Origin: DAIDKA01 sp036267975
GTDB lineage: Bacteria; Pseudomonadota; Gammaproteobacteria; Steroidobacterales; Steroidobacteraceae
NCBI GenBank assembly: GCA_036267975.1
Contig: DATAVA010000034.1
Coordinates: 1 to 64,000, forward strand
Reading direction: 5' to 3'
Length of the DNA: 64,000 nt
The notes below the pieces were generated by a model, which saw only the letters and a program-made list of their open reading frames with translations, was not told the DNA's origin and ran no database searches. A program made the position numbers and the translations under genes. This document shows positions 8,888 to 17,605 of this stretch, one piece after another; the first letter of the stretch is position 1, and every line of letters begins with the position of its first letter.

Positions 8888-9492
8888 TCAATCACCAATG
8901 AACTTGGCGATCTTCTGACCCATGCGCATCATTTTCATGAGTGTCTTCTGGGGCAGTCCCACGAACGAGGTGTACCAACCCATCAAAGTCTCCATGAATT
9001 CGAGCTGTCCGAGTATCTGATCGCGGACATGGCGGGGCGTTTCTGTGTCCGACTTGAGTTCCAGAGCGCATTCCTTCAAAAATGCCACAGTAGGATCGAG
9101 TTCGCGTTGCTTGCGTCCGGCGACGATGACACGCACAACCTCTCAAGGATCCCGCTGTGCAACAAAGAAGCCCCGCTGATCGCCTAGCGTCTGAGTAACA
9201 TGCGCCAGCTTCCACGTGACCAATTCCCCCGGACCGACGCTGACATTCGATCGTGCAATGCCAAGCGCTTCAGCGATCTCATTCGCGTGAATAGGCTGAG
9301 GTGAGAGATACAGCAGGGCATGGGACTGACGCGCATCCGCAGCTCGTGGGATTCGATATCCTGGTGCGTGCTCCACAGCCCTCGAAGCATGGCGCACGCC
9401 ATGCCCATGCGCTGGCAATGCTCGAGGAGGTTCTGCAACTGGCCGACTATTTCGCGGCGGAGCCGAAGGATGGCCGCCCGGTGAGAGTGCAC
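8888..9492 (-). pseudogene. GbsR/MarR-family regulator broken by an in-frame stop
   Basis: The winged-helix part is clear: HALLYLSPQPIHANEIAEAL, then ARSNVS, then GDQRGFFVAQRDP. At 9143-9145 the frame hits TGA exactly where the family normally has Trp after the Asp-X. The same frame continues with EVVRVIVAGRKQRELDP and a helical tail to 8888. A single TGG-to-TGA change explains it. The extreme N-terminus also appears shifted: LQNLLEHCQRMGM lies in a neighbouring frame upstream of about 9320. The boundary at 9492 is therefore approximate. Such regulators control osmolyte or membrane genes; the adjacent DUF4166 gene is also broken. Confidence 0.7.
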
Positions 9493-9620
9493 CGGCGGTC
9501 AGCACCGCGTTCAAGCAATGTTTCGGGGTCCCGCCTTCGACCTACGGTTAAAGTTGCGTTCGGCTTGCGTGTAGGCTATGTACCGATAGGCACAGTGTTT
9601 AACGCCTGAGGTTCGCAACC

Positions 9621-10559
9621 ATGATTTTGTTTCGTATGCGTATCCAAAAGCTGCAATTCCAACGGCTGCTGCTCTGCCTCGCGCTCAATGCGGCCTGGTT
9701 GCCGCCAGCCGCTCACGCCGCCAGTCCAACAAACTGCAGCCGTGCCTGCCTCGGCAATCTGATCGCTCAGTACATGAAAGGCATGGTCGCGCATGATGCA
9801 GGCTCACTGCCGGTTAGCCCGCACGTCAGATTCACTCAGAATGGTGAAGTCATGAAGCTCGGCGCCGGCCTGTGGCTTACCGCCTCGGGCATCGGCGCGT
9901 ACGAGCAGGAAATACTCGACGTGCCGGGACATACGGCTGCCGTGCAGGCAATCGTGCGCGAAGAGGGAAACAAGCCAGTGCTGTTTGCACTGCGGCTGAA
10001 AGAGCGTGGCGGCAGGATCAGCGAGATAGAAACGATGGTCGTGCGGTCCGACAAAGACTCGGTGCTGTTCGATCCCGCCGGATTCGACAAGGGTAATGCC
10101 CAGATGGCGTACGTCCCACCGCCTTCTGAAATCAATCCGCGGGCCGAGGCGGTCAGGATCGCCATGAAATATCCGGAAGGGTTGAGAGTAGGCAGCTTCG
10201 TGCAGGTTGACGCACCCTTTGCGACGGACGCCTATCGCATCGAAAATGGCGTCCATACCGCTGGCGCCGGCTGCACGCGCGCGGGTTGCGAGAACATCAA
10301 GACCCAGAAGATCATCGAGCATCCGGATGTACGCGCGCGGGTCGCGGCAGTTGACGATCACCTCGGCATCGTTCTGCTGTATCTCGATTTCGGCAACACC
10401 ACGCAATACGGTCCCGGCCGCGCGCTCGTCACCTTTGAAGCATTCAAGGTCTACGGCGGTCAGCTCCACGCCGTGAACGCCATCCTTCACATGGCATCCG
10501 CGACTGCCGGCTCCGGATGGGATTCCCAAGGACCCATAAAGGCTGTGCCTGCAGGCTGA
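9621..10559 (+). CDS. Secreted protein of unknown function
   Basis: A 312-aa protein with an N-terminal basic/hydrophobic signal peptide ending near PAAHA, then CSRACLGNLIAQYMKGMVAHD. That opening, and the following LGAGLWLTASGI and repeated hydrophobic/charged alternation, suggests two SnoaL/NTF2-like alpha+beta barrels in tandem, the second from about residue 175 (RAEAVRIAMKYPEGL). This fold assignment is inferred from pattern only. Cys residues (NCSRAC; GCTRAGC) could form disulfides in the periplasm. Confidence 0.7.
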   Translation: MILFRMRIQKLQFQRLLLCLALNAAWLPPAAHAASPTNCSRACLGNLIAQYMKGMVAHDAGSLPVSPHVRFTQNGEVMKLGAGLWLTASGIGAYEQEILDVPGHTAAVQAIVREEGNKPVLFALRLKERGGRISEIETMVVRSDKDSVLFDPAGFDKGNAQMAYVPPPSEINPRAEAVRIAMKYPEGLRVGSFVQVDAPFATDAYRIENGVHTAGAGCTRAGCENIKTQKIIEHPDVRARVAAVDDHLGIVLLYLDFGNTTQYGPGRALVTFEAFKVYGGQLHAVNAILHMASATAGSGWDSQGPIKAVPAG

Positions 10560-10629
10560 AGGCACATGAGCTTTGCCGTCGAAATCTCCAGCTCTCTCGC
10601 CTTACTGATGACCGCAGAATGCGGGCGGG

Positions 10630-10875
10630 GTGGCGACGCAGGCGGCACTCAAGGCCGAACCCGCCGACCCGGCGGGTGCATCAGCCCCGCCGCAATCCCG
10701 AACCAGCGCGGCCATTTCCAATGGCGCGCGCAAATACACGAAGATCGATGTCCGTATCCTGGCCCTCTTTGAATCTGCGCCATTCCGGCCGGACGGCACA
10801 CCGCCTGAAGTTCGCGCGGCCGCGAACGACCAGTTCGCGACCCAGGCGAATGGGTTCGAGGCGGGGCTAAAGTAG
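10630..10875 (+). CDS. Possible small hypothetical protein
   Basis: A GTG at 10630 gives 81 aa with an Ala/Pro-rich start and a more convincing C-terminal half (IDVRILALFESAPFRPDG). There is no clear ribosome-binding site. An overlapping frame from ATG 10566 has a signal-like start (MSFAVEISSSLALLM), so the true gene may begin there and be frameshifted. Low certainty. Confidence 0.25.
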   Translation: MATQAALKAEPADPAGASAPPQSRTSAAISNGARKYTKIDVRILALFESAPFRPDGTPPEVRAAANDQFATQANGFEAGLK

Positions 10876-11005
10876 GCGTCAAAATGGCAAATTCGGTGTG
10901 GGCAAAGACAGAATCCACAGCATCGAAATCCATTGGTCACGTTGTCTCTTGACGGGACTTGTTGTTCGCGGTGATGGGGGCCCCGTGACCAGCCCAGATT
11001 GAGCC

Positions 11006-11566
11006 TCACTTTACGGCTGTCTCTTCCTTCGAAGTTACGTCGTGCTGCCTTTTGAGCACAGTGTAGTCATGAAGCATCTTTCGAAGTTCAGGATCCTTGG
11101 TAACAACCTCTACCAGATGCTTTTTGTAGTCGCTGTACTTCATGGTGATAACTTCGTTGGCTGCCATGCCGTGCGGGATTGCAACCCGCCCTCCGGTAAT
11201 ACCTCCGGTAAAGGCTTCTAACGTGACCTTCGCCTCGTCCCCTTTCGCATCCTGCGCAAATCTCGGAGTGCACTCCCGACTTGAGAACAGAGTTCCAGTT
11301 GGCGTTACGACATTGCAATGCACGTCGAATTCTCGAATGGTGTTCACGCGATTGTAGGCATTGAAAAACGAGTCCTCGGCCGTGGCTAGCTCGCGTGTCA
11401 GGTCTCGCAGCTTTTCGCGATGCGCCGATATGATTACCTCTTGTTTGGATTGACCGGGCGCGGAACTCGCTGCTCCGGAGGTTTGCTCTGTGGCCGTTGC
11501 GGTTTGAGAGGCAAGGACCAACGCGCCGCAGAAGGACATGCAAACGAGTACCAGAAGAGTTTTCAT
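11006..11566 (-). CDS. Secreted protein of unknown function
   Basis: Signal peptide (MKTLLVLVCMSFCGALVLASQ), a Ser/Thr/Ala linker, a helical stretch (LRDLTRELATAEDSFFNAY), two Cys in the middle (VHCNVV and RECTPRF) and a charged C-terminal helix. ATG 11566 is preceded by GAGGG. No family recognised. It is likely periplasmic. Confidence 0.7.
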   Translation of the reverse strand: MKTLLVLVCMSFCGALVLASQTATATEQTSGAASSAPGQSKQEVIISAHREKLRDLTRELATAEDSFFNAYNRVNTIREFDVHCNVVTPTGTLFSSRECTPRFAQDAKGDEAKVTLEAFTGGITGGRVAIPHGMAANEVITMKYSDYKKHLVEVVTKDPELRKMLHDYTVLKRQHDVTSKEETAVK

Positions 11567-11651
11567 TTGCCGACCCTCTGAGATCCGCCAATTCCTTCGC
11601 GTCGTCCCGGGCGTGCAGAGTCAATGAGCCGCCTGCCGCGCCGCATGGCGA

Positions 11652-13133
11652 TCAGCCATCCGGATCCGCACCCGCGTCATTCGCGGCCGGCGCACGCAGC
11701 GAGGTTCCCGCATCTGAACTCAACCGACGAAAGGAGGCGATGGAGGCCAAGGCGATCACTGCCATGACGCCGAGCGTCAGCCTGAACTCCCACAGCGCGG
11801 GGACCCGGCTGGCCGACCCCGAGGAACCCCATTGCCCCACCGCCAACAGGATGGAGGCAATGGAGACTCCAAGACCGTTGCTGGCCTGCTGCACGATGTT
11901 CCACAGCACCGAAGCGGAGCTGAGCTGCTGGGTGGGCACGTCGGCGAAGGCGAGCGTGGAGAGGCTGCTGAAAAGTACCGAGCGGCACATTCCCCCGAAT
12001 ATGAGCAGCCCGGCGGCAACCGTGAGGGAAGTTCGGGTGCTGAGCCCCATGCAGGCAAAGAGCGCAACGCTCATCAAGACGGTGGTGATGATCAAGACCC
12101 GGCGGTAACCGCCCGCCTGCAAGATGCGTGCGACCATTCCCTTGAAGACCAGATCTCCGCCATTCAGCGCAAGGAGCATCAGTCCTGCGCCCACCGCGCT
12201 GTAGCCCAAGGCCAGCTGGAACATCAGCGGCAGGACGAAGGACATCGCCCGTATGGGCAGTCGCACCAGGGCACCGCCGGTGATGGTCGAGATGCGATAG
12301 CTTGCGATCGCGACGACATCCAGGGGAATGATGGGGTGCGGATGGGCACGCAGGTGCCGTAGGGTCAGGACGCCGATGAGGAGTCCCGCTGCCAGTAGGG
12401 CCACGGGCAGCGGCCATTTCAGCGGATCCCCGCCCAGCAGCACGGTCGCGTAGAGGATGGGTATGGTGGCCAGCGCAAACAGGCCATAGCCGCGAAAATC
12501 GAACGGCTTGGTGCGGACCGCCGCAGTGACGGGAATGAATTTCGCAACCGCCGCAGCGCCGATCACGGCGACCGGAACGTTGAGCAGAAAGATCCACCGC
12601 CACGAGGCATATTGGGTGATCAACCCACCCAGCGCCGGACCCAGGGTCGGTGCCAGCAGCATCGAGGTGCTGCTGATCGTATTGGCACGCAGCAGCAGAT
12701 GCCGTGGCGTCGCCCGCAAAAGCACGATTCTGGAGACGGGCGTCATGATGGCGGCCGCCGCGCCCTGCAGGGCCCGAGCCGCCGTGAACTGCGCGACGGA
12801 GGTGCACGCGGCACACAGTACGGAGGTCAGCGCAAACAGCACGATGGATGCGGCGAATACGCGCCTGGCACCCCATCGATCGGCGATCCAGCCACTTGCA
12901 GGAATGACGGCGACCTGCACCATCAGATAAGAAGTGATGCCGGCGGTGACGGCCACCGCCGACACGTGGAAGCTCGCGCCCATGCTGGGCATGGCCAGTA
13001 CCACCACGGCCCCGTCCAGTTGGGCCATGAACATGGCGCAGGCCACGATGAGCGCGATGGCGACATCCTGCGCTGGTGGTGAAGTGAGCAGATCAGAATT
13101 GTTACGGACCACAGGGCGAGTTCTTTCAACCAA
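11652..13133 (-). CDS. DHA2-type MFS multidrug exporter
   Basis: About 14 membrane helices over 493 aa, as in EmrB/QacA drug:H+ antiporters. Family signs are FMAQLDGAVVVLAMPSM in helix 1, the GWIADRWGARRV loop between helices 2 and 3, and PTLGPALGGLI in helix 5 (motif C). The listed start is a TTG at 13133; a GTG about 20 bp downstream is equally possible. No TetR/MarR regulator or membrane-fusion partner lies next to it, so the substrate is unknown. Confidence 0.85.
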   Translation of the reverse strand: MVERTRPVVRNNSDLLTSPPAQDVAIALIVACAMFMAQLDGAVVVLAMPSMGASFHVSAVAVTAGITSYLMVQVAVIPASGWIADRWGARRVFAASIVLFALTSVLCAACTSVAQFTAARALQGAAAAIMTPVSRIVLLRATPRHLLLRANTISSTSMLLAPTLGPALGGLITQYASWRWIFLLNVPVAVIGAAAVAKFIPVTAAVRTKPFDFRGYGLFALATIPILYATVLLGGDPLKWPLPVALLAAGLLIGVLTLRHLRAHPHPIIPLDVVAIASYRISTITGGALVRLPIRAMSFVLPLMFQLALGYSAVGAGLMLLALNGGDLVFKGMVARILQAGGYRRVLIITTVLMSVALFACMGLSTRTSLTVAAGLLIFGGMCRSVLFSSLSTLAFADVPTQQLSSASVLWNIVQQASNGLGVSIASILLAVGQWGSSGSASRVPALWEFRLTLGVMAVIALASIASFRRLSSDAGTSLRAPAANDAGADPDG

Positions 13134-13396
13134 CTAAAACTATCGGGCCGCAACCGTACGTCTCTCGGGTCCCCGGCGATTGGCACTCAGTGTTCCATAT
13201 CGAACGCCGGTACGGAAGATTGATCCGCCGCGCTCGCGCTCAGCCAGGTTGATTTGCTGTGTCGCTTGGCTGCCTCGCCGAGGACGCGCGTGGCTGCATG
13301 TCCTACAGGTCCGAAGGTATGCCGATGACTGTTTTGGACCGCAACATAGCGGAAGGTGCGCGTCTATGATCGTCATTCAGGTGTAGGAGAGCGTTC

Positions 13397-13660
13397 ATGG
13401 CGTTACGAATCACCGCGCCGGCCGCGATAGCGCTACTTGTTTCCATCAGCTTCAGCTTCCCGGTCTGGAGCCAATCGACCACACCGGGCGGCGGCCCCAA
13501 CCCAAGCTTGCATGACTACGTGCACCCGCCCCTGATTTCGGCGCCGAATGCGAACGAACGTGCCTCATCCGCGGCTCCCAAGAGTTCGAGCCCGACGGTC
13601 AAAAAGCACAACGTCCAAAGAAAAACTCGGCCGCCTTCCGGCTCCAGCGCGCCTAAATAG
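13397..13660 (+). CDS. Small secreted Ser/Pro-rich protein
   Basis: An 87-aa product with a signal peptide ending at VWSQ and a low-complexity Pro/Ser/Asn tail with a basic end. The region after the cleavage site (QSTTPGGGP) resembles the proteins at 14405 and 21924. GGAG lies just before the start region. Unknown function. Confidence 0.6.
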   Translation: MALRITAPAAIALLVSISFSFPVWSQSTTPGGGPNPSLHDYVHPPLISAPNANERASSAAPKSSSPTVKKHNVQRKTRPPSGSSAPK

Positions 13661-13676
13661 ATTGGGCACCCCAATC
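13660..13676 (+). terminator. Hairpin after the small secreted gene
   Basis: GATTGGG and CCCAATC form a 7-bp stem with a 3-nt loop starting at the last base of the stop codon. No U-run follows, so termination would be weak or factor-assisted. Confidence 0.35.
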
Positions 13677-13743
13677 GGCATTCGGGCGGTCGACGTTCGC
13701 GACCGCGCGCGGCTGAGGCCAGCCTGACGTTATCACCGGGCTT

Positions 13744-13911
13744 TTAGTCGCCCGATTCCTTCGCGCTGTCCTGCCAGTCGCGTTCGGCTTGGCGCTTGGC
13801 CGGCTCTATGCCGCCCTTCTTCTGCGCCTCAGTGCCGCTCCCCGATTCGGAGCCTTCACTGCCGGGGGGACGACCAGGTGGCTGTTTCGCTTTGCTTGGC
13901 TCGGTTTTCAT
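13744..13911 (-). CDS. Small polar protein, 55 aa
   Basis: ATG at 13911, TAA at 13744-13746. The product begins MKTEPSKAKQPPGRPPG and is rich in Lys, Glu, Gly and Ser with no hydrophobic segment, ending RDWQDSAKESGD. It lies 12 bp downstream of the lipoprotein gene on the same strand, suggesting co-transcription. Composition fits small disordered stress-type proteins; the function is unknown. Confidence 0.5.
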   Translation of the reverse strand: MKTEPSKAKQPPGRPPGSEGSESGSGTEAQKKGGIEPAKRQAERDWQDSAKESGD

Positions 13912-13923
13912 GGAGTCCATTCG

Positions 13924-14100
13924 CTATTGCGGTGAGGACTGCGGGGCGGGGGATGAAGTTTGATCCGGCGGGGCGGAAGACACCTCCGGGGGTGCGCTAG
14001 CTGTCGAAGAGGCCGCTTCATCCGCCGGGGATTGACGGTTACACCCGCTTGCGAATGCCAACACGGTCAAACAAAGAACCGCTGAATATCGGATACGCAT
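13924..14100 (-). CDS. Small lipoprotein, 58 aa
   Basis: ATG 14100 is preceded by an ideal AGGAGGAAAC. The product has a signal peptide with a lipobox (LAFASGC, cysteine at residue 20) and a Ser/Pro/Ala-rich tail. The mature lipoprotein would be about 39 residues, anchored by the Cys. It leads a two-gene unit with the 55-aa polar protein. Function unknown. Confidence 0.65.
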   Translation of the reverse strand: MRIRYSAVLCLTVLAFASGCNRQSPADEAASSTASAPPEVSSAPPDQTSSPAPQSSPQ

Positions 14101-14404
14101 GTTTCCTCCTGCAAAACGATAATGCCTGCAGCGCTACCGTGGATGACGTCCAGAGGGGACGAACGGAACATAAGGCACTTCTGCGGGCAGTTCGGTCCGT
14201 TGATGTCCTGTTTGGCTGTCAGAGATCGCTCATGGGAATGGGCAGCGCCGAAAGCGCGCCTTGCCTCGTCGCATCCATCGGACATGGTGAATCGGCGCGT
14301 CCTACTCGATCAGAGGAAAGTCGGCGACGAAAGCGAACGCGGCGTGGTGCACTGTGCATTTTCGAAGGCTAGAACCTCCGTTTTCGCACCTTCAGGAGTA
14401 AATC
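14101..14404. other. Intergenic stretch between divergent small secreted genes
   Basis: About 300 bp. It must carry the promoters of the lipoprotein (minus) and the small secreted protein (plus). No convincing coding frame or repeat was seen. Confidence 0.4.
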
Positions 14405-14653
14405 ATGGCTGCCCGAATCGCCTCATTGGCGGCGCTGCCGCTCGGTATCCTGCTCTGTGCTGCCAGTTGGGCGCAGTCGAACACTCCCGGCGATATTTCA
14501 CCCCGCTCCAGTGCGCCCGGCAGTTCCAGCCCACAGAACCCACCGCACCGGGGGACGCGCAGGCCTCGAAATGGCTCGACTACCCCAGGCACCCCGGGCA
14601 ATCCCGGCACGGGAGGAGGCGGCACGGGTGGCGGGTCAGGCGGCGGCAGATAA
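14405..14653 (+). CDS. Small secreted Gly/Pro-rich protein
   Basis: 82 aa, ATG preceded by CAGGAG. Signal peptide ends at SWAQ; the mature part begins SNTPGDISPRSS and ends in a Gly-rich tail (GGGGTGGGSGGGR). Related in layout to the proteins at 13397 and 21924. Followed by a strong terminator. Function unknown. Confidence 0.6.
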   Translation: MAARIASLAALPLGILLCAASWAQSNTPGDISPRSSAPGSSSPQNPPHRGTRRPRNGSTTPGTPGNPGTGGGGTGGGSGGGR

Positions 14654-14665
14654 GTGTCCATCGAT

Positions 14666-14698
14666 GCGCGGGCGCGGAATGCGCCCGCGCTTTCGTCT
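14666..14698 (+). terminator. Rho-independent terminator
   Basis: GCGCGGGCGC (14666-14675) pairs perfectly with GCGCCCGCGC (14681-14690) across a GGAAT loop and is followed by TTTCGTCT. It ends the small secreted gene 12 bp after its stop. Confidence 0.75.
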
Positions 14699-14704
14699 GC
14701 GGCT

Positions 14705-14720
14705 GCTTGAGCGCTCAAGC
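14705..14720. repeat. 16-bp perfect palindrome with following TTGAGGG repeats
   Basis: GCTTGAGCGCTCAAGC reads the same on both strands. It is followed by TTGAGGGCTC and TTGAGGGGCTC. It lies downstream of a terminator and about 195 bp before the esterase start, so it could be an operator or a secondary terminator. Confidence 0.4.
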
Positions 14721-14914
14721 TTGAGGGCTCTTGAGGGGCTCATGACAGCGCCCAAATATTGCGCCTCTGCAGGTCGACCCGCGTCATCTGACGTCAAGCG
14801 CCCACCACGGTAAATTAACGCGCATATACAACGCCGCATTGACGGCCTTCCAAACTCGCCCCTATGCTGCGTACCAGAAAGTCGGCGACAGATCGGAACG
14901 CAGGGGGGAATCGG

Positions 14915-15841
14915 ATGAAAACAGGACTGATCGCGGCCGCGTGCTGCTGTGTGGTGCTCGCTACGGCGGCCAGGGCGCAGGTTCCCGCCAACATCGCCGC
15001 GAAGGTGCGCGCCGCGGGCCAGGGGATGGACCCTACGATCAGCCAGCTGTACGCGCCGATGTTTCCGAAAGAGGCCTGGGCCGGCGTCAGCATCCAGCGG
15101 GATATCGCCTATGGCTCCGATCCCCTGCAGAAGCTTGACGTGTTCATGGCGGACGCAGCCAAGGGCAAGAAGCTTCCGGTACTGCTCTTCGTGCACGGCG
15201 GTGGCTTCACGCGCGGCGACAAGCACGGCGCGTTCTATCCTGACAATATCACCCTGTGGGCGGCCAAGCACGGCATGGTCGGCGTCAACATCGACTATCG
15301 TCTGGCGCCGAAGGACCCGTGGCCGGCGGGCGTCAACGATCTGGCCTCGGCGATCGCCTGGACCCATGCCAATATCGCGCGCTACGGCGGTGATCCCAAC
15401 CGCATCGTGCTGTTCGGCCATTCGGCCGGCGCCAACCACGTTGCCGACTACGCCGCCCATCCCGAGATGCGCGGCGCGGAGGCGTCCTCGGTCAAAGGCG
15501 TGATCCTGCTCTCGCCAGCGTATTCCACCGCCCCGACGGCCCGCCCGAACGCCTACTATGGCCAGGACGCCGATCTCGGCTCGGCGCAGGGGCAGATCAC
15601 CCGCCTGATCGCCAGTCCGTACCCGTTGTTTTATGGCTACGCGGAGTTCGACCCGCCACCGATGAAGGCGACAGCCACGGCCCTGATTGAGGGCCTGTGC
15701 AAGACCAAAAGTCGCTGTCCCAAATCTGTGGAGTTGAAGGACTCCAGCCACTTCTCCGAGGGCATGGCGGTCGGCACGCCCGATCAGCAGCTGACCGGGC
15801 CGCTGCTGCGGTGGATCAAAGCGCTGCCGGCGAAGGGGTAG
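14915..15841 (+). CDS. Secreted alpha/beta-hydrolase (carboxylesterase-like)
   Basis: The ATG at 14915, preceded by AGGGGGGAA, gives a signal peptide ending near ARAQ. The hydrolase core has the HGGG oxyanion-hole motif (94-97), the nucleophile elbow FGHSAGA with S170, and a late DSSHFSEG histidine region. This places it among HSL/BD-FAE-like esterases that act on short esters. A longer frame from 14864 exists but would place a polar segment before the signal peptide. No linked pathway genes. Confidence 0.8.
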   Translation: MKTGLIAAACCCVVLATAARAQVPANIAAKVRAAGQGMDPTISQLYAPMFPKEAWAGVSIQRDIAYGSDPLQKLDVFMADAAKGKKLPVLLFVHGGGFTRGDKHGAFYPDNITLWAAKHGMVGVNIDYRLAPKDPWPAGVNDLASAIAWTHANIARYGGDPNRIVLFGHSAGANHVADYAAHPEMRGAEASSVKGVILLSPAYSTAPTARPNAYYGQDADLGSAQGQITRLIASPYPLFYGYAEFDPPPMKATATALIEGLCKTKSRCPKSVELKDSSHFSEGMAVGTPDQQLTGPLLRWIKALPAKG

Positions 15842-15852
15842 TGGCTGCTTGT

Positions 15853-16602
15853 CTAGTGCCGGGCGCCCAGCATCCAGACAGCCATGCCGACCATCATCAG
15901 GTTCTCCGTCAGCGAAACGAAGCCCAGTGGCACGTTACTGTCGCCACCGATGCACGCGCATTTGAGGGCGCGCTTGTCTATGTAGACGGCCTTGAAGACT
16001 GACACGGCGCCCACTGTGCCCAGGAATAGCGCAACGGGCACCGAAATCCAGTTGACTACGGCCGCAATCATCAGCACTCCCGCAAGCGCCTCGCCGTAAG
16101 GGTAGATATAGGCATAGGGTACCCACCGCCGTGCGAGCAGATCGTAGCCGACGAACATGCTCGAGAAACTTTCCACGTCGCGAAGCTTCTGTACGGCCAG
16201 AACGCACATGCTGAATGCGATGAACCACTGCAGTGCGCGCCAGGTAAAGGGGGATCCCAGCAGGGCCGCACTCACAGCGGCGGCCATCAAAGCGGTGATC
16301 GCGAACAACACGATGACCGGCCGATAGGTCACCGCTTTCGGATCCGGCACCGCCTTGCCGAAATGCCGGCGCAGATCATCGTAACCGCCAATGCGTTGGT
16401 CACCGATGAACGTCTGCGGAGTGGTCTTGACGCTATGTTCGGCCTTGAACGCATCCGTTTGAGCGCGCGTGGTCAGCCAGCGGTCCTCCACCGCAAACCC
16501 CTCGCGACGCAACAGATCCTTGGACTTCAGACCGTAAGGGCACAGATGGTTCTTCATCACCATGCGGTACAAAACGGCCTGCTTGTTTGGCTCCGATGTC
16601 AT
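15853..16602 (-). CDS. Glutaredoxin-MauE/DoxX fusion membrane protein
   Basis: The N-terminal ~80 residues are glutaredoxin-like with a monothiol CPYG motif (21-24) and TTPQTFIGDQRIGGYDDL, the glutathione-binding side. The rest has four to five membrane helices of the MauE/DoxX redox-associated type and a C-terminal KCACIGGDSNVPLG with a CxC pair. Start ATG 16602 has a strong GGAAGGAG. It is divergent from a MerR-type regulator and has a MerR-type promoter, so it is probably induced by metal or thiol stress. Confidence 0.8.
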   Translation of the reverse strand: MTSEPNKQAVLYRMVMKNHLCPYGLKSKDLLRREGFAVEDRWLTTRAQTDAFKAEHSVKTTPQTFIGDQRIGGYDDLRRHFGKAVPDPKAVTYRPVIVLFAITALMAAAVSAALLGSPFTWRALQWFIAFSMCVLAVQKLRDVESFSSMFVGYDLLARRWVPYAYIYPYGEALAGVLMIAAVVNWISVPVALFLGTVGAVSVFKAVYIDKRALKCACIGGDSNVPLGFVSLTENLMMVGMAVWMLGARH

Positions 16603-16631
16603 GTTACGCTCCTTCCCACCGCATCCGAGCC

Positions 16632-16663
16632 ACCCTATCATCTGTACCATGGTACGGAGTCAA
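16632..16663 (-). promoter_or_regulatory. MerR-type promoter/operator for the glutaredoxin-MauE gene
   Basis: Read on the minus strand: TTGACT (-35, 16663-16658), then CCGTACCATGGTACAG containing the perfect palindrome GTACCATGGTAC (16644-16655), then GATAGGGT as -10. The spacer is 18-20 bp depending on the -10 chosen. This is the layout of mer operators (TTGACT-CCGTAC-N-GTACGG-TAAGGT). The regulator's own ATG (16649) lies inside the dyad. Confidence 0.7.
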
Positions 16664-17101
16664 GCACCAAAGTCGTTCACCATCGCGCGCCTGGCACGCG
16701 CCGGCGGGGTTGGGGTGGAGACGGTGCGCTACTATCAGCGGCGCGGCCTGTTGGCCGTACCGCAGCGAAGCAGTGTCGCCAAATCGGGTAGGGGCATTCG
16801 CCGTTACGGGGAAGAGGATTTGCGGCGTCTGCGCTTTATCCGCTCCGCGCAAACAGCCGGGTTTACGCTTGCGCAAATTCGGGAGCTGTTAAGCCTGGAT
16901 GCCACGCGCGATCGACCACGGGCACGGCGCCTCGCTCAGGCGCAATTGAGCGTACTGGATGCGCGCATCGCCGCGCTGTCCAGTGCCCGCAATGCGCTTC
17001 GACGCCTTGCGCGCTCATGCTGTGTCGGATCGAGTGGACCGTGTCCGATTCTGCAAGCATTCGAGCGGCAAGGATTCATTACTCGGTCTGTAATGCCTTG
17101 A
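16649..17101 (+). CDS. MerR-family transcriptional regulator
   Basis: A 150-aa protein with the MerR winged helix (FTIARLARAGGVGVETVRYY), the RRYGEEDLRRLRFI second helix and a dimerisation coil. The C-terminal metal region has CC at 124-125 and GPCPI with C132, aligning with C117 and C126 of mercuric MerR. The position matching MerR C82 is Asp (DATRD), so the classical three-Cys Hg(II) site is incomplete. It probably controls the divergent glutaredoxin-MauE gene. The start at 16649 sits within the operator; an upstream ATG (16562) would overlap the divergent gene. Confidence 0.82.
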   Translation: MVRSQAPKSFTIARLARAGGVGVETVRYYQRRGLLAVPQRSSVAKSGRGIRRYGEEDLRRLRFIRSAQTAGFTLAQIRELLSLDATRDRPRARRLAQAQLSVLDARIAALSSARNALRRLARSCCVGSSGPCPILQAFERQGFITRSVMP

Positions 17102-17605
17102 CGGATCGCATTGTCGGAAAGGCTGGGCTCGCAGCGGGTTCGTAAGGCGGCAATGAGTCCATGCGCAAGGTCAACTCTGACATTCGCGCGTTCGCGGATT
17201 CGGTGAGGGCACAGATCTGTGCGCGCAAGAAGAAGAACTTGGCAAATCTCGCGGCCAGCTGCATTCGATTTGCATACGTGAACTGCCTGCGGCCATGAGC
17301 CATCCGTGAAACTCTCGTCATCGGTGTGCTCCAACGCGATCGCCGCTGCTGATGCCAACTTCCATGTCGTGAGTACCCTAGCACGCCGCGACCCTGCGGT
17401 TCTTGGCTGCCTGCAGTATTACAATCAATTATGCGTCTAACTAATTGAATATATTACAAATGCATCATCCCGCCGACATACATCATTCGCGACTGCCCCG
17501 AGGTCGGCGACTTCCCATGCCTCACGGCAGAGAGCTAAAGTCTGCGGCCGCCACTGTGCAAAAGGGCATAAGCAATTACTCATGGTGATGGAATGAATGC
17601 GCAGA
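17102..17605. other. Gene-free stretch, partly AT-rich
   Basis: About 500 bp with no recognisable frame. 17415-17465 is noticeably AT-rich (ATTACAATCAATTATG and TTGAATATATTACAAATG) compared with the surroundings, as might be left by a transferred or decayed segment. A minus-strand frame around 16936-17358 has no family features. Confidence 0.4.

Noticed and set aside
11677..12876. 399-codon minus-strand frame
   Set aside because: Same-strand shadow of the MFS exporter in another frame; no membrane helices.
16936..17358. 140-codon minus-strand frame
   Set aside because: Partly antisense to MerR and no recognised motif.
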